This document shows, in pieces, positions 10,965 to 21,590 of a stretch of 64,000 nucleotides of DNA. Both the position numbers and the translations under genes were made by a program. Every line of letters begins with the position of its first letter. Positions within the stretch are counted from its first letter, which is position 1. The stretch covers positions 1 to 64,000 of the forward strand of contig JADDOH010010108.1 in NCBI GenBank assembly GCA_016648135.1. Direction: 5' to 3'. The notes beneath the pieces were generated by a model. That model saw only the letters and a list, made by a program, of their open reading frames with translations, was not told the DNA's origin and ran no database searches. This DNA is from Agrypnia vestita. Its lineage: Eukaryota; Arthropoda; Insecta; Trichoptera; Phryganeidae.

Positions 10965-12070
10965 ATATCGAATTGAGCTATCCAAACCCGTATATAACTC
11001 ATTTTTATCATTTTGTGAGTTGGTCGCTTTCTGCATAACTACGTCCAATTATTCTTAACCTACAAGCTTTGCATAAAATAAAGCACAAATAATTCTAAAT
11101 ATTTCCGCAATATCCTCTGACTAAGTTGAATGTGATATGAATTTGCAGTCATCTTTGTGATTTTCATATTTTCACAGAGAATTTTCACTTAATTTCAAAA
11201 CAGCGGATTACATTTAAACTGTCCTTTGTAATAAAGGAATATTTCATCGTAATAGAGTTATCGCAGTGACATAGATCTCTCAGTGCCTTTCACGAATGCA
11301 TTTGTTGCATAATATGCAGGTTCCACTGCCCTGAATTTCCACTGACCTGACTGAAAATGCAATTTACGGAACGTCATACGTTTTACAAAATGTATGAGAT
11401 ATTTTCTCTCTACTGTGGTTGGCTCATGCAAAAAGGTTACAACAGCTGATTGCTAATCTACCTTTGCAAAATATTGAGCTGAAATTCGAAATATACACAA
11501 ATAAAGTGAATCAACTTACTTCAATTTATACTTAAATTATAGGAAACGTGTAAAAAATTTATTTTATCCAAAATCGTTTATTTAATTTAATTGATTTAAT
11601 TAAGGAATATTAACAGTTTGAATCATTATAATGTTAGAGGGCGGTGTACATTACATAGAATAATTACAAAGGTTCACAGATGTTTAAGGCGTAGTAAATT
11701 AAGTAATATTTTGTATAAGAGAATATTTGAAAGCTAAGAGAATATATTACAGTAATTGAATACCATCCACCCATCCTGCTTCTGCTGAATCATCTCATAC
11801 ATACCACGCGCCACTCGCACATTACACATTACGCATGCCGACACGAGAATATGCCTTTGGACGGGTGGGCATCTCCTTTCAGAACACCTACTTAACCCGC
11901 CAAAGCTTAATTTGAATTCATGTCACTGATACATCGCTTTGGGATGAACTTTCAATTTTGAAATATAAATTTGGTGGTAATGTGTAGGTACTTCTTGTAC
12001 TATAGGTACATTTTTCAAAGAAAACAAAACTTAATTTTTACAATCAGAAATTTCAAAATCAACTAACTGA
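10965..12070. other. no recognisable feature
   Basis: AT-rich; no supported gene, RNA or repeat. Confidence 0.5.
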
Positions 12071-12074
12071 CTAT

Positions 12075-12660
12075 TACGCCATTTCCCCTCAGGGTTAGGC
12101 AGACAATATAGGACGGCACATTTAACAGGACTGTGATGTATTCCCAAACCCGGGAATACGAACACCAATAATGAGACAGATGGTTGTGGTTTATCTTCAG
12201 TTTATTCCAATATTTGTGCAGACCGACCCATAATTACTCCCAATGCTAACTGCCTGCTGGATAATGGAAGAGAGGGCGAAAGCTTGTACTCTCGCCTTTT
12301 ATAGCCGCGCCCATCTGTGCTTTTTGGTGACGGGGCTGAGTATACAGCAAGGACGATCCTTCAATATTTGGTTTATGTGATAATCCCAAGAGTTTTGCAC
12401 ACATCTTCTGTTGCAACTGCCTTCAACACTCGCCTCATATATTTTCTTTATCATAATCACATCGCTCGTGCGTTTCACGCGACCAAACCATCTCAACGAT
12501 CCTTTCTTTATTCTATATAATACGCTACAGCCGATATTGTATTCCCCCCTAAAGATTTTTCACAGATTAGTCTAAGCGACTGGATTTCTGCTGTCTACTC
12601 TCGTTTTTTTTTGCCAATTCCAGGCTTCACTTCTATACATTCGTTTCAAAATTAGCATCT
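12075..12660 (-). pseudogene. LINE A 3' end (RT C-terminus), interrupted by an LTR
   Basis: Minus-strand remnant of the LINE better preserved at 40443-42166. The frame at 12299-12496 reads WFGRVKR..MIKKIYEASVEGS, then WDYHINQILKDRP, matching the C-terminus at 60692-60964 (IYDASVDGA..HDQINQVLEDGP). The 3' UTR start (TACGCCATTTCCCCTCAGGG, 12078) matches 60694. It is split by a 218-bp solo LTR and has lost part of the sequence just 5' of that insertion. It encodes no intact protein. Confidence 0.75.
12132..12349. mobile_element. solo LTR inside LINE A
   Basis: 218 bp starting TGTGATGTATTCCC and ending ATACAGCA (TG...CA), flanked by the 5-bp direct repeat AGGAC (12127-12131 and 12350-12354). Removing the LTR and one AGGAC restores the LINE: TTTAACAGGAC + GATCCTTC aligns with CTAACAGGACCATCTTCC at 60826. 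A TTTTATAGCC segment near 12298 could be a TATA element. The superfamily (5-bp duplication) is not resolved. Confidence 0.7.
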
Positions 12661-13108
12661 CTTAATGGAATATATAACTTTATGTAATTGTCACATTCGT
12701 ACCATCATGAAATGATTTTTTGTTTGTATTTTTTAAATGAAAGTACGGTACCGATTATTTTAATATAATGTACATTTACATAATTTATTTAGCTTTGAAT
12801 TTCATTATTTAAAGTGGAAACTTAAGCTGTAGCCTTTTACTCACCCTTAGACGGGCGTGCTATCTTAATCCTGATTATAAAGCTACAGCTGCTTTGCTAA
12901 TGTTAGCTTAAAATAATTCTACTACATTTTTTCTTTTTAATATTCCCCTTCTTTTGCGAATCCGCTTCCATGTTGAATAAAATAATCATTTTTTCTATTT
13001 CGGTAACTCATTTTCAATTCAATGTATTTGTGAAAATTTACATCACAAACATTAATTTAATTCGTAAATGTTATAAATGTTCAATTAATGTAAGTATAAA
13101 AATAAAAA

Positions 13109-13534
13109 TGTGGGGTATAAAAGCAAAGGTAGCAGCAATATCTAAAAATTTTTTTTTTTTACGTACTTAATGCCTTTTTTTACGCTTCAACAGGCCTGGA
13201 GGCCCAATTACAGAAGCGAAATACACCACAAAACACCCAGGCTTGAGAAAATCACATAGATTAAATTGTGATCTTACCAGGAATCGAACCCGGAACCCTC
13301 GGTTTGGGAAGCCAGTGTCATACCCACAGCGCTACGAGGGCCGCCTTTAATTTTAAATGCAGTCACCAAGGGTAGCTAATTTAAAATGTACTGAATTCTA
13401 GATTTAATGTATCTAATCGTTCCAAAATCATTTTTCCTATAAAATCTCGAATTCAGTACATTATAAATTAGTAATCCACGATATAGCATTCAAATTGTTT
13501 TGGATATTGCTGCCTTTGCTTTTATACCCCACAT
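13109..13534. mobile_element. foldback MITE (copy 1) carrying a SINE
   Basis: The left arm starts ATGTGGGGTATAAAAGCAA and the right arm is its inverted copy, ending TTTATACCCCACAT. The inner arms (ATGCAGTCACCAAGGGTAGC / inverted) also pair. Relative to copy 2 (14019-14282), the left arm is interrupted by a tRNA-derived SINE (about 13150-13355). Confidence 0.7.
13190..13350 (-). mobile_element. tRNA-derived SINE nested in a foldback MITE
   Basis: On the minus strand, 13274-13345 reads a tRNA-like unit with A box (TAGCGCTGTGGG) and B box (GGGTTCGATTCC), followed by GGTAAGATCAC and an AT-rich body. It lies between the two halves of the MITE left arm. Confidence 0.7.
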
Positions 13535-13601
13535 ATATTAAACATAAATAAAATAATTAATATCAAATGTGTAGGAAAATCCTGCTTCGGGAAGCCTACA
13601 T

Positions 13602-13700
13602 ATGTGGGGTATAAGAGCAAAAGCAGCAGTATTAAAAAAAAATGAATGCAGTCATAGAGGATTACTAGGAATTTAAAGTTCTCAGTACATTTTTTTGATT
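13602..13700. mobile_element. partial foldback MITE copy
   Basis: ATGTGGGGTATAAGAGCAA through AATGCAGTCATAGAGGATTACT repeats one arm of the MITE at 13109 and 14019. The opposite arm is missing. Confidence 0.6.
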
Positions 13701-14018
13701 TACTGCATTATGAAAATAAATAAATTGCAGGACTAGTTTTGTTAACTTTGTAAAAATTCTATATTATTTGGAAACATGCTCGTAAAGCATGTTGATAAAT
13801 TAAAAAAAAACAAATAAAACAAAAAAAATATTCGACTCACGTATTTTTCTAACATTATAATATATTATCGAAGTCCAGTAGGTAATAAAAAAATTAAATA
13901 ACAGTGTTAAAGAAAATCACAGAAGTATAGAAACTTCCCACTAAAATGTCTTTGAAAAGTCAAAGAAACTGAATAAAATTAAGATGTGATAATCATTCAT
14001 CTACCTAAATATTATATA

Positions 14019-14282
14019 TGTGTGGTGTAAAAAAATAGGTAGCAATATCCAAAAAAAATTAATGCAGTCATCAAGGATTACTAATTTATAATGTACTAAA
14101 TTCAATATTTTTGGATAGGAAACAAAGCCTATAAATTTATAGAAAACATGATTTTGAAATGGATAGATATATAAAATCTAAAATTCAGTACATTTTAAAT
14201 TAGAAATCCTCGGTGACTGCATTCAAATTTTTAAATATTTTATTTTTGCGTATTGCTGCCTTCGCTTTTATATCACACACAT
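14019..14282. mobile_element. foldback MITE (copy 2)
   Basis: 264 bp. The arms ATGTGTGGTGTAAAA..TAGCAATATCC and GCGTATTGCTGCC..TTATATCACACACAT are inverted copies, with AATGCAGTCATCAAGGATTAC facing its own complement inside. The 117-codon minus-strand frame at 14200-14553 starts within this hairpin and is not a gene. Confidence 0.7.
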
Positions 14283-14289
14283 GACGTCT

Positions 14290-15990
14290 GGTTTGAAAAG
14301 TTTGGACGTTTAGTTTACTTGAGTTTAATAAGTTTAGTAAACTGTTTATGCAATAGAATACCGTTTCAACAAAACGTTGGAGAGCACGGTTGAAATGTAA
14401 TATTCTGAAAACTTGAAATCTATGATTAAAACTTGGATCGGTGAGATGGGTAGACTCAGTATTGAGGCGCTCACCCAAACTAGTTATTACTGAATCTGAT
14501 GCCTTGCAATATTGCTTCAGTAAAGTATACTTTTCATATTCAGTCGCTTTCAATTATTTAATATAATTATCTTTAACATCGTTTGCTGTTTACTATTATT
14601 TATTTAATTTAACTTAAAAATATTCTCTTAAACCATCTTTGGTCTCAATTACTGCGCCTTAAGGGGTTACGTGTAGTCAGGGGCGCAAAAAAATAGACGT
14701 TTTCATAAATTTTTTTGAACGGTTGTTTAATGTTTTGATTCAATTCATAATACCAACGTTTTACACTATATTTTAAGTAACTATACCGAAAATTTCAAAT
14801 AAAATTATTAATACTGGACCACGATAGAATCTCGTTTCTTGACCCTTGTTTTGCAAGTAGTGCCTCGCGGTGTCCATCAGTGCTTCTAAGTGGTTTATCT
14901 AAATTTAATGAAACAAAAATAAATTAGTAGTTCAATAGTTAATCTTGTGCTTAATCGAAGCTTTTTTATTTTTTTCAAATTTAGCAAAATGGCGGTCTTT
15001 GAAAGCTTAATTATGAATTTTGAGGGAAAAAATCACTCATTTATTATTTATAAAAAAAAAGTTTAAGTCAAAAAAAAAATCCTTCGATTAAGCACAAGTT
15101 TTTAATGCTTAAAATATGACGTTTAAATTTCATTTAAATCTGTCGAGTAGTTTTTAAAATATCGTGGACACCGTATTTGAAAACGTTATTTTGAGAAAAA
15201 CGTGTTTAAAGTTTTATGCATAAATAATTAATACAAATACAATTTAAAAAATTACTTACGTAGAGTCGTCTATTTCTGGTACATATAATACATCTTATGC
15301 CGATGTGTAAGCCTCCAAGATGTCGATTTTTTTTTATCTACGTCTCATTTTGCCTTCTCGAGTGACCTGATTTGCACGTTGGTCAGCAATCTTTATGCGC
15401 TCTATATCGAGTTTTTCAGCATACCTGTGTGCATTAGGTCCATAATGTAATCCTATGCATTGGCAACCATTAATATTCTTTGCATACCTTCATGACGTCT
15501 CATTATAAATTTTTGAAAATGATTATAATACACGCACAACTACCTATCGACTGCTGGGTTTCACTGCCACTGAAGTACTAACACTAAATCAAATCTCAGT
15601 TAGTCTAAAGGGTCTTATGTCTAAAAGTAGAAGTATAAAAGAAATTTCGTACATTATTCTTAGAATTAAACAGGTAAAAACCGCGTTCCGCAGCAGTCGC
15701 GCCGTTTGTCAGCCCGGCCGGCTCTAGTAGCGTCCGCGTATCAGTACGGGCGGCAGCGGAGGGCCCTACAATTATCGTTGGATATCTTTAAAACTAATAA
15801 CCGGATCGAGTTGATATTTTCACACAACATTTTTGAAATATTTTTCTTTAAGAAAATATGAAAAAAAAAAATCGATTTTTTAAAAATCCTGACTACACGT
15901 AATTAAATATTTGTGAATCTTTGCATTGGTCTATGCATTGTACAATAAGCTCTAATATTATAATGAATAAAAAATTTAGATGCCTTAATC
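14290..15990. other. no recognisable feature
   Basis: No supported gene or repeat. A GC-richer patch at 15680-15770 has no identifiable motif. Runs of A/T dominate. Confidence 0.5.
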
Positions 15991-15995
15991 ACAAT

Positions 15996-16175
15996 TATAA
16001 TTATTTCGTTGTCTGTCTGTCTGTCCTACCGTCTATCCCCGTTACTTCTGTATAATTTTTTTTTTCGATTTTTTCCCAATTTTTCCCTAAGAAATTTTTT
16101 TTTTCCCAAAAATTTTTTTCGTATAAAAATGAATAAATACTTATTCCTTAGTAACCGACATGTAAAAGAAGCAAC
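15996..16175 (+). mobile_element. mini-Helitron C, 5' part
   Basis: ATAATTATTTCGTTGTCTGTCTGTC.. matches the 5' ends at 36194 and 53473. The segment continues to TTCCTTAGTAACCGACATGTAAAAG, which aligns with the last 60 bp of the 36194 copy before its terminal hairpin. The hairpin and CTAG end are missing; the copy is cut by the LINE fragment that follows. Confidence 0.55.
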
Positions 16176-16205
16176 TGAAGAGACGCTGCGGAAAAACCGC
16201 ATAGT

Positions 16206-16555
16206 ATGGCGCTGGCCGTAGACTTAGAAAAAACATTCTACAGGGTACCCCGAAACCTGATATGGGCGGCATTGAAACCTCACAACGTACCGGAAGGATA
16301 TGTGCTCACCGTGATGTGCCTATTATGAAAACCCATGTTGACAAAAACACAATAAATTTATTTCCCCTCGTGTCTTTACCATAGAGGAAGACCAAAGAAC
16401 TCCTGGATGACTCAATGCTTCTAAATCCTGCAGAGAAACTGCCTGGATGAAAGCGATACCTAGAACTGAAGAAGGTTCAGCCTGAGAACGAGAAGAGCCG
16501 ACCCCAACAACCAATCAATGAGTTGGGACAGTGTAAGGAAGAAGAGGAAAAAATA
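16206..16555 (+). pseudogene. RTE-type LINE fragment, internally deleted
   Basis: An open stretch at 16206-16328 reads ALAVDLEKTFYRVPRNLIWA followed by ALKPHNVPEGYV, the reverse-transcriptase block usually written DLEKAYDRVPRELIW. It stops at 16328. After a jump, 16374-16550 reads in pieces GRPKNSW and RTRRADPNN, which match the C-terminal end of RTE-type LINEs. The palm catalytic region is missing, so this is a 5'-truncated, internally deleted fossil. Confidence 0.65.
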
Positions 16556-16559
16556 AATA

Positions 16560-17545
16560 CACAATTGTATATATTTTAGCTAAAAATTTAGCTGTAGCCA
16601 CTTAATGTAACTTTTTCAAAAAAAAAATGTTTCAATAGGTATTAAGTTTTATTAATGGTTAGAATAGTTTTAATTGAAACCGATTGTTGTTGGTCTGAAG
16701 TACGTATGTGGGTGTATGTATATGCGTGCGCCAACATAATTAATTATGTTGTGTTTAGGGGCATATATGTTATTGAGGGGCATTCATGTAATGTTGAATA
16801 TCGTATCAAGTGCTGAATATACATCATTTGTGTACTTAGTTCCAATTAATTATATTCCAACAAACCTGCAATTTGATCCTTGATACCCAAAAAACTTTTA
16901 CATTATAAAAACGCGAACACAGATAGCAAAATTTTGATGCACGCTACGCAATATAAAATACAATATATATAACAAGATATCATCCATAACTCAGGATCAT
17001 TTATTTATATATTGATAATCAGACTTATTGATAAAATTAGTTGACGGTCGCTCGAGCTAACCGTAGACAAAATTCTCATTAAACGATATTGCTCCAAGGA
17101 CCGCTACATGTCGTATGATACACGGCGTTGTTTTTGGAATCCGCTGACTCGTGGTGATATTACGCCTCATCCAAATTGTTGAGCTGCAACACATTTTTTA
17201 ATTGTATTTGTTAATTTGCGACTTTCTATTTTATTATAAACAGTATATATGTATAATTTCTTTATCTTAAAAAGTTTTGTAATCATGTTATCTTTCGAGA
17301 TATACAATAACAGACATTCACCTACTTTTCATCTCCCCTTTTGTAAGACCAACTCAAAACAAAACTCCTTTATGTACAGATCCACAAATTCATTTAACAC
17401 AAACTATCACCACATTGACATTTTCAACGCAACAATAAGAAACATAAAACAAACAATATCTACACTACCGCACCCAAACTAATTTGTACATTATATCTTC
17501 CCTTCTACTCCCGTCCCACATTCCCCTCCACCCTCTCCATTCGCT
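16560..17545. other. no recognisable feature
   Basis: AT-rich. A 77-codon frame at 17249-17482 has no motif and low complexity. Confidence 0.5.
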
Positions 17546-17546
17546 A

Positions 17547-17827
17547 TTAATGTATGTTAAAGTAAATTTTTAAATTCAGTGGAAAATTTTTAAGATTGTT
17601 TTGCTGTTAACTTTTCCCAAAACAAAATAAATAAATAAACACACAAATACACACACTCACACAAACTCACTATTGGACATGTTTTTTCTTATTTTTTATC
17701 GATTGTATATATGTGTTTTCTTGTAATTGGCCCAAAACTCTGTACATCAATTATTGTTTTTTTCAAGATTGATTAATTATATGGCTGTAAGAAAACCAAT
17801 AAATGAAAATAAAATAAAATAAAATAC
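17547..17827 (+). mobile_element. dispersed repeat with A-rich tail (copy 2)
   Basis: Second copy of the unit at 6911-7205. It shares every block in order and ends in an AAATAAAATAAAATAAAATA tail. Confidence 0.65.
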
Positions 17828-18135
17828 ATTTTTTTCGATTTTTTCTCATTTTTTCTCTTCACTTAAATGTCGTGCTTTAATGTTCTCATTACACGCCCCT
17901 AACTAGGAGCAATCTATCTACATAATGATCTTTTGTTATTTATCCCATCTATCACAAATGAGTACCTGGGCGGTCAGTTTCGCGACATGGCGAGCTATTT
18001 TATGTGGGTACATAGATTTCACCGTGATTAGGTGATCAATAGATCTCTGTTGATATATTCCATGCTCGTACACTCGTATTCATATTCATGTTCACCTAGA
18101 ACCATATACGTAGTGTATTTAAACAATTGTGAAAT

Positions 18136-18755
18136 TTAATTTTTTCCGCCCAAAAATATGAAGCATGGGAGGTGTCCTTTGGTGGAGATGTGTAGGAAAC
18201 ATCCGTGCGCATGCGTGAGTATTTTTCCGTCCGCAGAAAGCATCTGTCGCTGGAATTTTTCCTCTGAATGTAAACAAGTGTAGTTAATGCCCTTCGGATT
18301 GTTAATTAATGTGAAACGACGTTGAATTTGCCAAAAGTTTGGTGATATCCAAGTGGAAACCATTAGCGAGAATCCGCAGTCTTTCGAATTGATGTTATGA
18401 GAATAGCACGGAAAAAAGGAATGCTTTGACGGCACAATGGTCCACATCAGTGGGCAGCGGACCGCGTCCAGGTAGGCCCCGACAAGCCGAAACCATGACT
18501 TTCTAAGCCAAACATAGCATTACTAAGGTTTATCAGGCTCCCTATTCTCCAAACATGGCTCTGTGTGGTTTTTGGCTATTCCCCAAGTTAAAAATGCCGT
18601 TGAAAGAGACGCGATCAAGGGAAGGCACTATGCAGAACGCGATGGCCCAGTTGAACACCATTCCAAAGATGCAGTCCAAAAGTGTTTGAAACAATGGTGG
18701 AACTGCCGGGACAAGTGTCTGCAATACCAAAGAGACTACTTTGAATGAGATCAGA
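18136..18755 (+). pseudogene. mariner-like transposase remnant (copy 1)
   Basis: The 3' half reads QAPYSPNMALCGFWLFPKLK near 18536, the mariner third-aspartate block (SPxxAPxDxxLFPxLK) with the catalytic Asp replaced by Gly. After a frameshift it continues HYAERDGPVEHHSKDAVQKC and ends DKCLQYQRDYFE (18748), the usual mariner C-terminus. The 5' half (18190-18400) aligns with 47500-47700 and, inverted, with 44559-44760. Frameshifts and stops make it non-functional. Confidence 0.6.
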
Positions 18756-18772
18756 ATGAGTATAATCTGTAC

Positions 18773-19853
18773 TAGGGTTTCTCCATTTCTGGATTTTTAC
18801 GTTCCCAGACTCGATTCGCAGCTCTGTATAATTCCCGGGATCCCAGGTCTCGTGATATATTCATAAAAAATTTCAAATAAGAGATTTTATGTCCCACGAA
18901 TCGATGAAGATACCTGTACAATTGCTTGATTTGTTTAATTTATTTTGCATGATGGTGAATGTTTTGCGGTCGCGCCTTGTGTGCACATTCTCCCAGTGAA
19001 CCCGAATGGGTTCTCACTTATTATAGAATTGACTTTGTGATTTAGTTCGCTCTATATGATTATAAGTGGTTATCCATCACCACACACAAGAATCATAATT
19101 AATTAATATTATATATATTATTAATTAAATAAATAATTTAAAAAAAATTTTGTTATTTACAAAAATTGTTAATTTAATTACTATTAAATTATTATTATAA
19201 ATTAAACATGTACTAATAAAAAAATACTTTCTTAATAAAGATAACAGATATAACAATCCTAAAAATCTAATTTGAATGAAATATATTGTATGTATATATT
19301 TACAATCAATCTTTTATAAATATACCATATTAACAAAAAATAAAATATTGAAATTAAATACAGCCATTAAAACAATTTTATTCAAAAGAGCATTTTGAAA
19401 TTACCAAAATGTTCAAATTTACATCTGATAGCCTTCTTCTCGGTTTTGTACAATCATCATATATGTTGTCAAATATATATGTAAAATCGTCGGCATGTAT
19501 TTTGACTATGGTAAATTATTTTTTAATTCTTTTATCACTCCAATATCACACGGAATATTTACGATTCATTTATCTTATACTATTCCTTGGTTTTTGTAGA
19601 ATGTTTTAGAACAGATAAAGAATAGAAAAATATAATATTAGAACGCAGGATGTGACGAAAATATTATAAACAGAAAAATATATAAATCTCGCGTGCGGCT
19701 TACTAACACAATGAATAACGCCTTTCATTGTTTTATTACACTTTTCCAAAATTATTACGAATCCAGAGATTCGACATAAGCATTCCCCGGGATTCGATGC
19801 ATCGAAATCTTCATGAATTCTCTGGAATCCTTTCCCGGGTCGTCAAAACCCTA
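18773..19853. mobile_element. hAT-like non-autonomous element
   Basis: Left end TAGGGTTTCTCCATTTCTGG; right end (reverse complement) TAGGGTTTTGACGACCCGGG. Flanks ATCTGTAC (18765-18772) and GTGTGTAC (19854-19861) agree at 6 of 8 positions, compatible with a decayed 8-bp duplication. Shared sub-terminal words (CCCGGGAT, CTCGATTCGCAGCTCTG) also occur at 37230-37292, where a single end ends GAAACCCTAGT. The interior is extremely AT-rich. A 66-codon frame at 19409-19609 is not assigned. Confidence 0.5.
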
Positions 19854-20053
19854 GTGTGTACGAATAAATGTGTTTCAACCAACCAACGATTCGGTATATT
19901 TTGAACTTACAACAACTATTTTTATTTTGAGAAATTAGATAAGTAGAATCCATGAAATTTGCGTACATTTAATACATTTGACGTACAAAACGTGCGAGAC
20001 TGAGAATTTATAATATAACATATGGTTTATTATATTATTATATTACTGCACTT

Positions 20054-20725
20054 TTGTCAGAAGCAAACTCGAGTATGCAACGCAAGTATGGAACCCCCAG
20101 TATATGATCTATGTAAATCGTTTGTAACAAATTCAAAAAAAAATTATTCGCTTTCTCAACTTTAAATTGCGTTTCTGACGATTATGACAGTTCATGCAAA
20201 AAATATCACATCCTACCTTTATACAGACGTCGGGAAATAGGTGATTTGATGTACCTACTAAAAATTGTATCAGGCAACGTCGACTGTCCTGAACTATTAA
20301 ATAGACTAAAATTCCATGTTCCCTGTAGATCTCGTAGACACAACCCAGTCTTTCACATTGATTTTACCTCATCCAACTATCGTCGGAATTCATATTTCTT
20401 GAGGGTATGCGATGCATTCAATAAACTGATAAGATTATTGGATATTGATCTGTTCGAGTGCAGCCACACAAGATTAAGAAAAATTTTGAGTGCTGAATTT
20501 TTTTCCACGTAATAATTAAGTTTCTTTTTCTTTTGTTTAAATTTTTTATTCTTTCTTTCTATATAATTAATATGCCTTAGTATATCATAAATATTTATCA
20601 TTACTGACATATTTCTAAATGTGGAGACCTGTAATTGGCCATCTATATTGTATCAATGTTTTCTATGCTTTTTTTTTGTGCTGTTGGTCTTCTATAAACA
20701 TTAAATAAATAAATAAATAAATAAA
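20054..20725 (+). pseudogene. CR1/Jockey-type LINE 3' end
   Basis: Pieces of a reverse-transcriptase C-terminal region in several frames: FVRSKLEYATQVWNPQY (20054), IRFLNFKLRF, then a longer open stretch from about 20170 to 20512 with KKYHILPLYRRREIGDLMYL, NVDCPELLNRLKF, VPCRSRRHN and NSYFLRVCDAFNKLI. This order is characteristic of CR1/Jockey-like elements. The stop at 20510-20512 is followed by about 190 bp of 3' UTR and a (TAAA)n tail ending at 20725. It is 5'-truncated with at least two frameshifts. Confidence 0.75.
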
Positions 20726-20879
20726 TGGTTGTCTCCAAAGAATGCATCGAAGTAAAATTCGTGTCTCGGAGATTCTCTCTATAGTCGGAACCAAACCAGC
20801 TGACGACTATGGTTATAAAATATTCAACGAGAGGTCAGATGGAGCTCTCTCACTCACTTATGCACCTTACTGAACAGAA

Positions 20880-21445
20880 CTAGTGATGGGTAGAATTCTT
20901 TTATTGACATGATTTTTTTCAATTTATTTTTTCACAATTTATTGTGAAAATCATGGTAACTTTTAATTACCATGTCACAAACGCCACTATGCATTGACAT
21001 GCACAACATAAAAATGTGAAGATAGGAAGATATAAAGTAAAAAATAATATAACCAACAGAAATAATCTGAAATATGTTTTATTTTCAGAAGTACCTTTAA
21101 TTAAAAAACGCATAAAAAATTTACAATAAATATTTTTTTGATCGACGTTACTTATCACTATTCAGTTTATTAAAGATCGACAACCCTTTGTAGACCACTG
21201 CGAAAATTTTAGCATTAATATCGCCATTTAATTTTATCAAATTAATTATAAAAAATCTAAACTCACAAACGATCATAAACTCATAAACACTAACGATCAT
21301 TACAACAAAAGATCTTTTAAAATTGTTTCCAGTACCAAAATTGGATGACATTTTCAAGCAAGTTTCTATATTGAAAATATGTAAAGAAAAATTCTAACAG
21401 AATACTTTAAGCTTATGAAAAATGGAAACCAAACCACAATTCCTA
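20880..21445. other. AT-rich region with small dyads
   Basis: Short perfect hairpins: TCACAATTTATTGTGA (20933) and CATGGTAACTTTTAATTACCATG (20952). TAGTGATGGGT at 20882 resembles a hAT end, but no partner or duplication was found. Confidence 0.4.
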
Positions 21446-21447
21446 AA

Positions 21448-21590
21448 TTTAATATAATAATAATAATAATAATGCCTTTATTCACTGACCATTTTAACAA
21501 TTTTAACAAAAGTAAATAGAAAATGATACATATATCTATATATATATATATATATAATATATAATAAATATATATATAGCCTAAATTTAA
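21448..21590 (-). repeat. LINE tail (inverted) plus TA microsatellite
   Basis: (AAT)n at 21452-21473 is followed by GCCTTTATTCACTGACC; read on the minus strand this is GAATAAAGGC + (ATT)n, a LINE-like 3' tail. A (TA)n tract lies at 21533-21580. Confidence 0.5.

Noticed and set aside
14200..14553. 117-codon minus-strand frame
   Set aside because: Begins outside and ends inside the foldback MITE at 14019-14282, with no recognisable domain.
18136..18447. 103-codon minus-strand frame
   Set aside because: Antisense to the mariner-like remnant; the sense strand carries the recognisable transposase blocks.
20882..20991. Possible hAT element starting TAGTGATGGG
   Set aside because: No matching right end and no 8-bp duplication on either candidate boundary.
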